Part shown: piece by piece, positions 6,852 to 14,094 of the stretch
How positions within the stretch are numbered: position 1 is the stretch's first letter
Layout of the letters: the number at the start of each line of letters is the position of its first letter
DNA from: Fen-1362 sp964597035
GTDB lineage: Bacteria; Planctomycetota; Phycisphaerae; Sedimentisphaerales; Anaerobacaceae
DNA length: 27,082 nucleotides
Assembly (NCBI GenBank): GCA_964597035.1
Contig: CAZQWM010000032.1
Location: 1-27,082 of the forward strand
Direction: 5' to 3'
Translations under genes and position numbers: made by a program
Notes under the pieces: model-generated
The model's input: only the letters and a program-made list of their open reading frames with translations
What the model was told of the DNA's origin: nothing
The model's database searches: none

Positions 6852-7397
6852 TCACTTCGGCAGCATATGTGCCCAGTAAGCCAGGCAGGCCGTCCAGGCC
6901 CATATACCCGCAGCCGCAAAAAGCACGACAGCGCCGATGACCCGCAGGCCCTTCTGCTCCTCCTGCCAGACCACTATGGGCGCAAAAACCCCCGCGGCGC
7001 CACTGAGAATAAAACCAGCGCCCGAAAGAATCGGACTGTTCGTCAGCCCGAGGTCGATTATGCGCACGCCCAAGAGAATCGCCGCCGAGCCAGCGAAAAA
7101 ACCATACAGAGCAATCGGCACAAGCCCCCAGCCCTTCGCAAGCGCAACCGCTGTCCCTAAAAACAGCACACCCAGCAGAACAGACATCTCGCCGAACGCG
7201 ATATTGTATGGATAAGGCAGAGGCCAACTGAACGTCATCACGAATCCGCAAACAGTCGCAACCAGCCCGCATATCCCGAAAGCCGGCGCCCAGTTGTTCT
7301 TGTCCTGAGCATCCAAGCCGTGCAAAATGAAGCAGCCGAGAAGAAAGAAGCCCGCTACCATATTTATCAGCAAGAGTGTAACGTAGTCTATCATCAT
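6852..7397 (-). CDS. DUF981 family membrane protein
   Basis: A 181-residue integral membrane protein with six hydrophobic segments separated by short loops and little soluble sequence. The opening IDYVTLLLINMVAG, the segment WAPAFGICGLV, the WPLPYPYNIAFGE loop and FLGTAVALAKGWGL fit the DUF981 family as I remember it. No biochemical role is known for that family. The ATG at 7397 is chosen because a GGAGG site (7406-7410 on this strand) lies eight bases upstream; a second ATG one codon inward is less well spaced. It follows the small cupin gene on the same strand after 88 bases and is probably co-transcribed with it from the promoter at 7800-7827. It converges with the rhomboid gene with no terminator visible between them. 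Confidence 0.85.
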   Translation of the reverse strand: MMIDYVTLLLINMVAGFFLLGCFILHGLDAQDKNNWAPAFGICGLVATVCGFVMTFSWPLPYPYNIAFGEMSVLLGVLFLGTAVALAKGWGLVPIALYGFFAGSAAILLGVRIIDLGLTNSPILSGAGFILSGAAGVFAPIVVWQEEQKGLRVIGAVVLFAAAGIWAWTACLAYWAHMLPK

Positions 7398-7485
7398 AAT
7401 TCCGGCCTCCGAACCATCATTCCGGCTTCACCTCCTACAATCCTGCCGGGCTTTACTTCATTACAATAATCGACGGATTTGATTA

Positions 7486-7758
7486 CTACCCGAAGTTGTA
7501 GTGTTTCTTTACGGGCTTGGTAACCTTCCAGGTGCACTCGAGGTCAACCGGGAAAATCACAAAATCGCCCGGCCCGAAGCTAACCTGGCCCTGCTTGTCC
7601 GCAATCGTCACCTCACCCTCCAGAATCAGGCACGTCTCCTTGTCAGTATACGCCCAGTCAAACTCACTTACATCACACCTCCATATAGGCCAACTCTCGC
7701 ACTGCTTCTGCTCCTCGGCACTGGGCTTTCGGATTACTATGTCTTTTACCGTAGCCAT
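7486..7758 (-). CDS. Small cupin-domain protein (DUF861/EutQ-like)
   Basis: A 90-residue single-domain cupin. Recognisable cupin elements are DKETCLILEGEVTIAD (strand pair with the Gly-Glu turn) and QVSFGPGDFVIFP (second cupin motif), followed by the ECTWKVTKPVKKHYNFG ending common in the DUF861 group. The classical metal-binding histidines are absent: the first motif has no HxH, so an enzymatic role is uncertain and a small-molecule binding role is possible. A very strong ribosome binding site, AGAAGGAGG, sits five to six bases before the ATG. A good promoter lies about 40 bases upstream, so this is the first gene of a probable two-gene unit with the DUF981 membrane protein. Small cupins are often paired with transporters or membrane proteins, but no substrate can be named. 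Confidence 0.87.
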   Translation of the reverse strand: MATVKDIVIRKPSAEEQKQCESWPIWRCDVSEFDWAYTDKETCLILEGEVTIADKQGQVSFGPGDFVIFPVDLECTWKVTKPVKKHYNFG

Positions 7759-7799
7759 AATATCCTCCTTCTGGCATTTGTATCGATTTTGTCCCCTGC

Positions 7800-7827
7800 A
7801 TTATATCCCCATTTTACCCTTCTGCAA
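7800..7827 (-). promoter_or_regulatory. Sigma-70-type promoter of the cupin-DUF981 unit
   Basis: Read on the - strand, TTGCAG (7827-7822) and a perfect TATAAT (7805-7800) are 16 bases apart. The predicted start is near 7793, giving a leader of about 35 bases with the AGGAGG site before the cupin ATG at 7758. Confidence 0.6.
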
Positions 7828-7946
7828 GCGGACTGTTAAGTGTCAGGAATTGATTTCTTTTTGAATTTTTCCTTTTTCCTTTTGCCTTGCTTACGGCTTT
7901 TGTCTTACATTACTGACTTTCTAACCGCCGCACCTCAATTTGACTT

Positions 7947-8741
7947 ATGAATAATGAACAATTAAACAAACTTAAGTCCTGGTTCGACGGCTTCGTCGCC
8001 GGCTTTTACGGCGACGACGAATACGTCAACGCCAATATAAAGATAAAGGACGACCACAGCAGGCGTGTCTGCGAGGAGATGCTTTATTTGGCCGACGAAT
8101 TGAACCTAAACAAAAACCAGCGTCTGCTGGCCGAGGTAATCGCGCTGCTGCACGACGTCGGCCGATTCCCCCAGTTCACCAAATACCGTACCTATCACGA
8201 CCCCCGCAGCGTCAACCACTGTCTGCTTGCTCTCGACGTTATCCAGGAGCAAAACCTGCTCTGTGAGCTAAGCCCCGACGAAAAACGCACAATCGAAACC
8301 GCCGTCAAACTCCACGGCGACAAGCAGCTTCCCCCCGACCTGGCCGGCGATACGCTGCTGCTGTCAAAAATGATTCGCGACGCGGACAAGCTCGATATTT
8401 ATTACGTCGTCATTGAGGCCTACATTCAGTACCGCGACGACCCTGATAACTTCAAGCTCGAAATTGAGCTGCCCGATAACCCGCAATACTCTTCCGAGAT
8501 TCTCCTCGCCGTTGCTACAGGCGGGCTAATTGACTATAAATTGCTGCGGACATTGAATGATATGAAGCTCTGTCAGTTGAGCTGGGTTTACGATGTCAAT
8601 TTCACCCCGACGCTGGAACGCATAAAAAAGCGCCGCTATATCGAGCAGATTTTCGAATTCCTCCCTAAAACTGACGACATCGCCAACGCCCGCCGGAAAA
8701 TCTTCGCCTACATCGATTCAAGAACAGCACACCCGCAGTAA
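7947..8741 (+). CDS. HD-domain metal-dependent phosphohydrolase family protein
   Basis: A 264-residue cytoplasmic protein of the HD superfamily, which hydrolyses phosphate esters of nucleotides or related molecules using one or two metal ions. The metal ligands expected for the fold can be seen: His37 (DDHSRR), His69-Asp70 (ALLHDVGRFPQ) and Asp145 (IRDADKLDI). Extra histidines at 84, 91 and 123 are compatible with a second metal. Residues about 30-150 are the HD core, and the C-terminal 110 residues are helical and specific to this subfamily. No sensor or GGDEF/HD-GYP hallmark is present. The ATG lacks a clear Shine-Dalgarno site, which is unusual in this window. A weak promoter TTGCCT-N18-TACATT (7882-7911) is possible. 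The substrate cannot be inferred, and the neighbours give no help. Confidence 0.85.
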   Translation: MNNEQLNKLKSWFDGFVAGFYGDDEYVNANIKIKDDHSRRVCEEMLYLADELNLNKNQRLLAEVIALLHDVGRFPQFTKYRTYHDPRSVNHCLLALDVIQEQNLLCELSPDEKRTIETAVKLHGDKQLPPDLAGDTLLLSKMIRDADKLDIYYVVIEAYIQYRDDPDNFKLEIELPDNPQYSSEILLAVATGGLIDYKLLRTLNDMKLCQLSWVYDVNFTPTLERIKKRRYIEQIFEFLPKTDDIANARRKIFAYIDSRTAHPQ

Positions 8742-8838
8742 CCTGCTCAACCATATGTTTGTGCGCCACTTTAGTCCGTCGGCGACCCTTTTTCTTCGTA
8801 AATTTACTGGTATGGAAATTACTATTGCCCAGCGGGAT

Positions 8839-8866
8839 TTGACATTCCGCCGAGACTGTATATAAT
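8839..8866 (+). promoter_or_regulatory. Perfect-consensus sigma-70 promoter of typA
   Basis: TTGACA (8839-8844) and TATAAT (8861-8866) are both perfect consensus hexamers, with a 16-base spacer. The start near 8873 leaves a leader of about 60 bases before the typA ATG. The gap 8742-8838 before it shows no gene. Confidence 0.85.
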
Positions 8867-8933
8867 AGATTGGCTTAACGATGGGATTCGAATCACGTCT
8901 TGTTTATTCCTTTACCCATTTTGAGAACCGTCT

Positions 8934-10787
8934 ATGTATGCGGATTATATTCGTAATGTTGCGATAATTGCCCACGTTGACCACGGCAAGACAACGCTCG
9001 TGGACCAATTGCTCTATCAGTCGGGGATGTTCCGGCAGGCCGAGCTTGACAAGCTCACAGCCGGACAGCACGGCCTGATTATGGATTCCAATCCCCTCGA
9101 GCAGGAGCGCGGCATTACAATCCTGTCCAAGAATTGCGCTATTTACTATACCGACTCGCAGGGCGACCAGTACAAAATCAACATTATCGATACCCCCGGC
9201 CACGCGGATTTCGGCGGAGAGGTTGAACGAGTCCTCAAGATGGCCGACGGTGTCCTGCTTCTGGTTGACGCCTTCGAAGGCCCGATGCCGCAGACAAGAT
9301 TCGTACTGACAAAGGCACTCGAGCACAAGCTCAGACCCATCGTAGTCATAAACAAAGTCGACCGGCCCAACAGCAGGCCCGATGACGTCGTCAACGAGGT
9401 CTTCGACCTGCTCGTTCAGCTCGGAGCCGAAGACGACGCACTCGATTTTCCGTTGATTTACGCCTCCGCCAGACAGGGCTGGGCAACGACTAATCTCGCC
9501 GAAAGGACGGACAACCTCCAGGTCATATTCGAGGCAATCATAAACAGCGTCCCTGCTCCACAGGCCAGACCCGATGCTCCCCTGCAAATACTCGTCACTA
9601 ATCAGGAGTATTCCGATTACGTCGGACGCGTCGCCGTAGGCAGGGTCTTCGCCGGCCGGCTCAGCCAGGGCCAGCACGTTAACGTCATTGACAAACAAGG
9701 CCTGCATACCCAGCAGAAAGTTTTGCATATTCATCAGTTTCATGGTCTTGGCAGAACGCAGGTCCCTACAGTCGAGGCCGGGGACATCTGTGCCATATCA
9801 GGCCTTGACCCCGTTGAAATCGGCGACACCATCGCCTGTGCCGAAAACCCATCACAGCTTGTCGCCGTCTCCGTTGACGAGCCGACTATGACTATGACGT
9901 TCAGGGTTAACGACGGACCGTTCGCCGGAAGAGAAGGCAAATACGTTACCGCAAGACACATCGGGGAACGACTCGAAAAAGAGCTTCAGCACAACGTCGC
10001 GCTGCGTGTCGAGCCGGGCCGGACTCCGGAAGAGTTCAACGTCGCCGGCAGGGGCCTGATGCATCTCGGAATACTGCTGGAGAATATGCGCCGCGAGGGA
10101 TACGAGGTATGCGTCGGCAAGCCGGAGGTAATCCTCAAAGTTGTCGATGGCAGGCGTCACGAGCCGATTGAATTGCTCGCCGTCGATTGTCCCGTCGATT
10201 CGCAAAGCGCGGTGATGAGTCTTGTCGGCGACCGACGCAGCGAGATAGTCAAGCTCGATGTTAAAAGCGGCGCAAGCGGTTTTGTCCATATGGAATTTTC
10301 GATACCATCTCGCGGCCTGTTCGGCCTGCACACAAGGATGATGAACGCCACTCAGGGCCGAGCCGTTATGCACCATTCGTTTCAAACTTACGAGCTGATG
10401 CGAGGCGCCATACCTCAGCGAAAGACCGGAGTTATGATTGCCACCACCACAGGCCAGGTCACGGCCTACGCGCTCGACGCCTTGTACGACAGGGGGATTT
10501 TCTTCGTCGAGCCGGGCGAACAGGTGTACCAGGGCCAGGTTGCAGGCGAACACTGCAAGGAAAACGACATACCCGTAAACGTGACAAGGACAAAGCAGTT
10601 GACCAACATCCGCGCTGCCAGCAAAGACGACGCCGCCAAGATCAGGCCCTGCCGAAAGATGAGTCTTGAGATTGCGCTGGAATACATTCAGCAGGACGAG
10701 CTTGTCGAGGTTTGCCCCGGCTCCATTAGAATAAGAAAGCGACTGTTGACTGAAGCCGACCGTCGCCGCTTCGCCCGAAAGGGCTGA
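8934..10787 (+). CDS. typA: Ribosome-associated translational GTPase TypA/BipA
   Basis: A 617-residue translation-factor GTPase that binds the ribosome and helps 50S assembly and growth under stress or cold. All GTPase motifs are visible: G1 AHVDHGKT (13-20), switch I with ERGIT (58-62), G3 DTPGH (86-90), G4 NKVD (140-143) and G5 SA (178-179). Domain II follows at about 205-300, EF-G-like domains III and V at about 305-480, and the TypA-specific C-terminal domain at about 485-617, including PCRKMSLEIALEYIQQDELVEVCP. The length matches the family (about 605-615). The ATG at 8934 has only a weak GAG upstream, but the N-terminus aligns with the family start. The gene has its own perfect-consensus promoter and no co-directional partner, since purC has another promoter. 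Confidence 0.97.
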   Translation: MYADYIRNVAIIAHVDHGKTTLVDQLLYQSGMFRQAELDKLTAGQHGLIMDSNPLEQERGITILSKNCAIYYTDSQGDQYKINIIDTPGHADFGGEVERVLKMADGVLLLVDAFEGPMPQTRFVLTKALEHKLRPIVVINKVDRPNSRPDDVVNEVFDLLVQLGAEDDALDFPLIYASARQGWATTNLAERTDNLQVIFEAIINSVPAPQARPDAPLQILVTNQEYSDYVGRVAVGRVFAGRLSQGQHVNVIDKQGLHTQQKVLHIHQFHGLGRTQVPTVEAGDICAISGLDPVEIGDTIACAENPSQLVAVSVDEPTMTMTFRVNDGPFAGREGKYVTARHIGERLEKELQHNVALRVEPGRTPEEFNVAGRGLMHLGILLENMRREGYEVCVGKPEVILKVVDGRRHEPIELLAVDCPVDSQSAVMSLVGDRRSEIVKLDVKSGASGFVHMEFSIPSRGLFGLHTRMMNATQGRAVMHHSFQTYELMRGAIPQRKTGVMIATTTGQVTAYALDALYDRGIFFVEPGEQVYQGQVAGEHCKENDIPVNVTRTKQLTNIRAASKDDAAKIRPCRKMSLEIALEYIQQDELVEVCPGSIRIRKRLLTEADRRRFARKG

Positions 10788-10888
10788 AATTTTTTATTTT
10801 AAGACCGGCTCAAATGTTCAATCCAATACCTCTCGAACCCGCCTGCTGCCTCTGCACCCGTCGTTAACCGGCTTACCGGCCAAAGTCC

Positions 10889-10917
10889 TTGACGAAAAAG
10901 GCCTCGCGCCGTAAGAT
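10889..10917 (+). promoter_or_regulatory. Sigma-70-type promoter of purC
   Basis: TTGACG (10889-10894) and TAAGAT (10912-10917) are separated by 17 bases. Transcription would begin near 10924, about 30 bases before the purC start. I see no purine riboswitch in this short leader. Confidence 0.7.
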
Positions 10918-10953
10918 ACTCAGCCGTCTGAAAAGTACTCGAAAGGAGATATG

Positions 10954-11844
10954 ATGGAAGCCGTGCTAAAGACAAAAATCACATCAGCAGAACCAAAAAG
11001 AGGCAAAGTCCGCGACATCTACGACCTTGGCGACCAGTTGCTAATCGTCGCTACTGACCGAATCAGCGCCTTCGATGTTATTATGGCAAACGGCATCCCC
11101 CAAAAGGGTATTGTGCTGACCCAGATTTCGCTGTTCTGGTTCGACTTTTTCAAAGACGACATCGAAAACCACCTTATTAGCTCCTCCGTCGCCGACTTTC
11201 CCGCTCCTTTCAACGAATTCGAAGCTGAGCTTGCCGGCCGGACAATGCTTGTTAAAAAAGTCGAGCCACTGCCCGTCGAGTGTGTCGTCCGCGGCTACCT
11301 TGCCGGCTCCGGCTGGAAAGAATACAAAGAACACGGCACTATCTGCGGCGTCAGATTGCTGAAAGGCCTCAGGCAATGCGATAAATTGCCCGAGCCAATC
11401 TTCACCCCCGCCACAAAGGCCGAGCTGGGCACGCACGACGAGAATATCGACTTTAATAAGTCCGCCGAAATCCTCGGCGCCGAGGCCGCAACCTACGTCC
11501 GCGACAAAAGCATCGAAATCTTCGAAAAGGCCTCACGCTACGCCGAAAGCAGAGGCATCATTCTCGCCGACACAAAATTCGAATGGGGCACAGTTGACGG
11601 CAGGATAATCCTCATCGATGAAATGCTCACCCCGGATTCCTCCCGCTTCTGGCCCGCCGACAAATACCAGACCGGCCGGGACCAGGAATCGTTCGACAAG
11701 CAGTTCGTCCGAAACTATCTCGAAAGCGTCAACTTCGACAAATCAGGACCCGGCATAACTCTGCCCGATGACATCGTCGCCAAAACAAGCGCCAAATACA
11801 TCGAGGGCTGCGAAAAACTCACCGGCAAAAAATTCGATTTCTGA
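10954..11844 (+). CDS. purC: Phosphoribosylaminoimidazole-succinocarboxamide synthase (SAICAR synthetase)
   Basis: The purine synthesis enzyme that joins CAIR with aspartate using ATP to give SAICAR. The N-terminal ATP-binding part carries GKVRDIYDLGDQ and ATDRISAFDV. The substrate-binding and catalytic segments VVRGYLAGSGWKEY, FTPATKAELGTHDENI and DTKFEWG follow, and the ending IDEMLTPDSSRFWP is the usual one. The length of about 296 residues corresponds to the longer form of the family also seen in yeast ADE1, rather than the roughly 240-residue E. coli form. AAGGAG (10943-10948) suggests ATG 10954; an adjacent ATG at 10951 is only two bases from it. No other pur gene is nearby, so it is transcribed alone, or with the TMTC-like gene 45 bases downstream. 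Confidence 0.96.
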   Translation: MEAVLKTKITSAEPKRGKVRDIYDLGDQLLIVATDRISAFDVIMANGIPQKGIVLTQISLFWFDFFKDDIENHLISSSVADFPAPFNEFEAELAGRTMLVKKVEPLPVECVVRGYLAGSGWKEYKEHGTICGVRLLKGLRQCDKLPEPIFTPATKAELGTHDENIDFNKSAEILGAEAATYVRDKSIEIFEKASRYAESRGIILADTKFEWGTVDGRIILIDEMLTPDSSRFWPADKYQTGRDQESFDKQFVRNYLESVNFDKSGPGITLPDDIVAKTSAKYIEGCEKLTGKKFDF

Positions 11845-11889
11845 CTTTAACCTCGTTCGCCGTTATGCGTTCGGTTTGAACCAGAGAAT

Positions 11890-13929
11890 ATGATTGCACA
11901 AGTCTACAACCACCGCGTTCTGCTGCTCTGTGTTATTCTTGCTGTCGCAACCTTTGTCGTCTATCTGCCCGTCCGCAACCACGAGTTCGTCCGCTACGAT
12001 GATGACGTTTACGTTACCAAAAACCAAAATGTCCAGTCGGGCCTGTCCTGGCGTGGCGTCAAATGGGCCTTCACGACACGTCAGGGTTCCAACTGGCATC
12101 CGCTCACCTGGCTGTCTCACCAGCTTGACTGCACCCTGTTCGACCAAAAAGCCGGCTACCACCACCTTGTAAACGTCCTGTTCCACGTTGCAAATACTAT
12201 TTTGCTGCTCATCGTCTTCAATCGAATGACGGGGCGTCTCTGGCCCAGTGCTGTCGTTGCTGCATTATTCGCCCTGCATCCTTTGCACGTCGAATCCGTC
12301 GCCTGGGTGGCCGAACGAAAAGACGTCCTCAGCACGTTCTTCTGGTTTATGACTATGCTCGCCTATGCTCACTACGCTGAGCATCCGTCAGCCGGCCGAT
12401 ACATCGCTACTGTTGTTCTCTTTGCGCTGGGCCTCATGGCCAAACCAATGCTCGTAACAGTCCCGTTCGTTCTGCTGCTTCTCGACTACTGGCCTCTTAA
12501 TCGTTTTGCTGGTTCCAAACGTTCGATTAGTTTTGTGCTTCTTGAAAAAATCCCGTTGCTTCTCCTTTCGGCCACATCGAGCGTAATCACCTTCATCGTC
12601 CAGCAAAAAGGCGGCGCAATGTCCGTAGCCGCACGACTTCCTTTCAGGAACCGCTTCGTCAACGCATTTTGCTCATACCTCGCCTACATCGGCAAAATGA
12701 CTTGGCCCGGGCGACTCGCAGTCCTATATCCCCACCCCGTCGGCACAATACCCATCGCCAGAGCCTTCATATTCGCCGGGATACTTGTCCTTATAACCGC
12801 TCTCGTCCTCTACAACGTTCGGCGCCACAAATACCTCCTTGTCGGGTGGTTCTGGTATCTCGGCACGCTTGTCCCCGTCATCGGAATCATCCAGGTCGGC
12901 ACCCAGGCAATGGCCGACAGATACACCTACATACCCCTGACGGGACTGTTTATAATCATCGCATTTGGCGTCCCCGACCTGCTTATAAAAGTTCCGTTCA
13001 AAAAAATTCTCCTCACCTTTTCCGCCGTTGTCGTTCTCGTCGCCTGCGCCATTGTCACCTCAAACCAGCTCAGATACTGGAAGGACAGCGTCTCCCTCTT
13101 CGAGCACACGCTGGTCGTAATCGAAAACAGTCACGTGATGCAAAATAACTACGCTAACATCCTCAGCGAGCTCGGCGAACCCGACAAAGCCGCCGAACAG
13201 TTCACCAAGCTGCTAAAGAGCCGCCCCAACTCTCCCGAAATCCACAACAATTTCGGCAACGCCTTAAGAGACCTCGCTCGATATGACGAAGCCATTACTC
13301 ACTACAAAATAGCATTACAGCTAAAGCCGAATTTCCCCCTCGCCCGCTACAACCTCGGGCAGACCTACGTCAAGCTCGGAAGATACGATGAAGCAATAGA
13401 GCAATACAAGCTCTACCTCGGCCCCGACGTCAATATTGCGCAGCTTCACCAGGACCTGGCCCAAAACCTTGTCGAACAGGGCAAGGTCGAGGACGCCGTC
13501 GGCCAGTTCCAAAAGGCGCTTGTCGCCAGCCCCGATTCCGTCGAGGTCCTCAGTAATTTCGGCTACGCCCTTGCCCAGAGCGGCCATCCCGACACGGCCC
13601 TGGATTACTATAATCAGGCCCTGAAAATCGACCCTGATGACATCATAACCCACGGCCGGCTCGCACTGGCTCTTGCCGCCCTCGGCAGACTCGACGAAGC
13701 AATCACTCAATGCCGAATCGTCTTAGCCGAGCGGCCAAACGATTATGAAATGCACACCAATCTCGGCATTCTCCTCGAAACAAAAGGGCTCCTCGACCAA
13801 GCCGCCCAGTCTTATAAAAAAGCACTCGAAATTAATCCTTCATTTCAAACCGCCGGTAACAAACTCTCCGCCCTGACCCAGAGAAAAAACCCTCAAATAG
13901 AGACTCAAAATCCCAACATTGTACCTTGA
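11890..13929 (+). CDS. TMTC-like multi-spanning membrane protein with seven C-terminal TPRs (GT-C type)
   Basis: A 679-residue protein with a polytopic membrane half (about 1-395, roughly ten hydrophobic segments) and a soluble TPR half (about 417-660). The first extracytoplasmic loop has the acidic motif RYDDDVYVT (Asp37-39), and a later loop has HPLHVESVAWVAERKDVL. Both resemble the TMTC/O-mannosyltransferase-like GT-C group, which transfers sugars from lipid-linked donors to exported proteins. Seven TPR units of about 34 residues can be counted, the canonical ones including YDEAIEQYK and LGRLDEAITQC. The acceptor and donor are unknown. It is 45 bases after purC and just before the exported-paralogue cluster, whose promoter overlaps its stop codon. 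A link between this putative glycosyltransferase and the exported proteins is attractive but unproven. Only a weak Shine-Dalgarno site precedes the ATG. Confidence 0.85.
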   Translation: MIAQVYNHRVLLLCVILAVATFVVYLPVRNHEFVRYDDDVYVTKNQNVQSGLSWRGVKWAFTTRQGSNWHPLTWLSHQLDCTLFDQKAGYHHLVNVLFHVANTILLLIVFNRMTGRLWPSAVVAALFALHPLHVESVAWVAERKDVLSTFFWFMTMLAYAHYAEHPSAGRYIATVVLFALGLMAKPMLVTVPFVLLLLDYWPLNRFAGSKRSISFVLLEKIPLLLLSATSSVITFIVQQKGGAMSVAARLPFRNRFVNAFCSYLAYIGKMTWPGRLAVLYPHPVGTIPIARAFIFAGILVLITALVLYNVRRHKYLLVGWFWYLGTLVPVIGIIQVGTQAMADRYTYIPLTGLFIIIAFGVPDLLIKVPFKKILLTFSAVVVLVACAIVTSNQLRYWKDSVSLFEHTLVVIENSHVMQNNYANILSELGEPDKAAEQFTKLLKSRPNSPEIHNNFGNALRDLARYDEAITHYKIALQLKPNFPLARYNLGQTYVKLGRYDEAIEQYKLYLGPDVNIAQLHQDLAQNLVEQGKVEDAVGQFQKALVASPDSVEVLSNFGYALAQSGHPDTALDYYNQALKIDPDDIITHGRLALALAALGRLDEAITQCRIVLAERPNDYEMHTNLGILLETKGLLDQAAQSYKKALEINPSFQTAGNKLSALTQRKNPQIETQNPNIVP

Positions 13930-13954
13930 CAGGGACATTACTTCTCAATACAAT
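13926..13954 (+). promoter_or_regulatory. Strong sigma-70 promoter of the exported-paralogue cluster
   Basis: A perfect TTGACA (13926-13931) and TACAAT (13949-13954, five of six bases) are separated by 17 bases. The -35 box overlaps the stop codon of the TMTC-like gene. The start would lie near 13961, leaving a leader of about 134 bases before the first gene. This is one of the two best promoters in the window. Confidence 0.85.
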
Positions 13955-13961
13955 GAATTTT

Positions 13962-13984
13962 TAAGGTTTCCGGGGGGAACCTTA
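13962..13984 (+). promoter_or_regulatory. Hairpin at the predicted 5' end of the cluster mRNA
   Basis: TAAGGTT (13962-13968) and AACCTTA (13978-13984) form a perfect 7-bp stem around the loop TCCGGGGGG. It starts within one or two bases of the predicted transcription start and has no T run, so it is not a terminator. A hairpin in this position could protect the mRNA from 5' decay, or be an operator. Confidence 0.55.
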
Positions 13985-14094
13985 TCAACACACCTCTAAA
14001 TGCACAGGGAGAGTTTGTGCGCAGGAATAATTAAAATAAGGAATTTGCGCAAAAAATATTGTCTTATTATTTTACGAAAGGACGGTAGGAGAAA

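Noticed and set aside
8774..8800. Possible terminator after the HD-domain gene (CGTCGGCGACC with a T run)
   Set aside because: Only three or four base pairs with no proper loop can form.
8883..8900. GGGATTCGAATCACG, which looks like a tRNA T-arm
   Set aside because: The flanking five bases do not pair, and no acceptor, D or anticodon arms are present upstream.
13984..14060. Fragments GCACAGGG and GCGCAAA in the leader of the paralogue cluster, like parts of a c-di-GMP-I (GEMM) riboswitch
   Set aside because: The rest of the GEMM consensus (the CCGGG helix, tetraloop receptor and GGUUACCGA end) is missing and the spacing is wrong.
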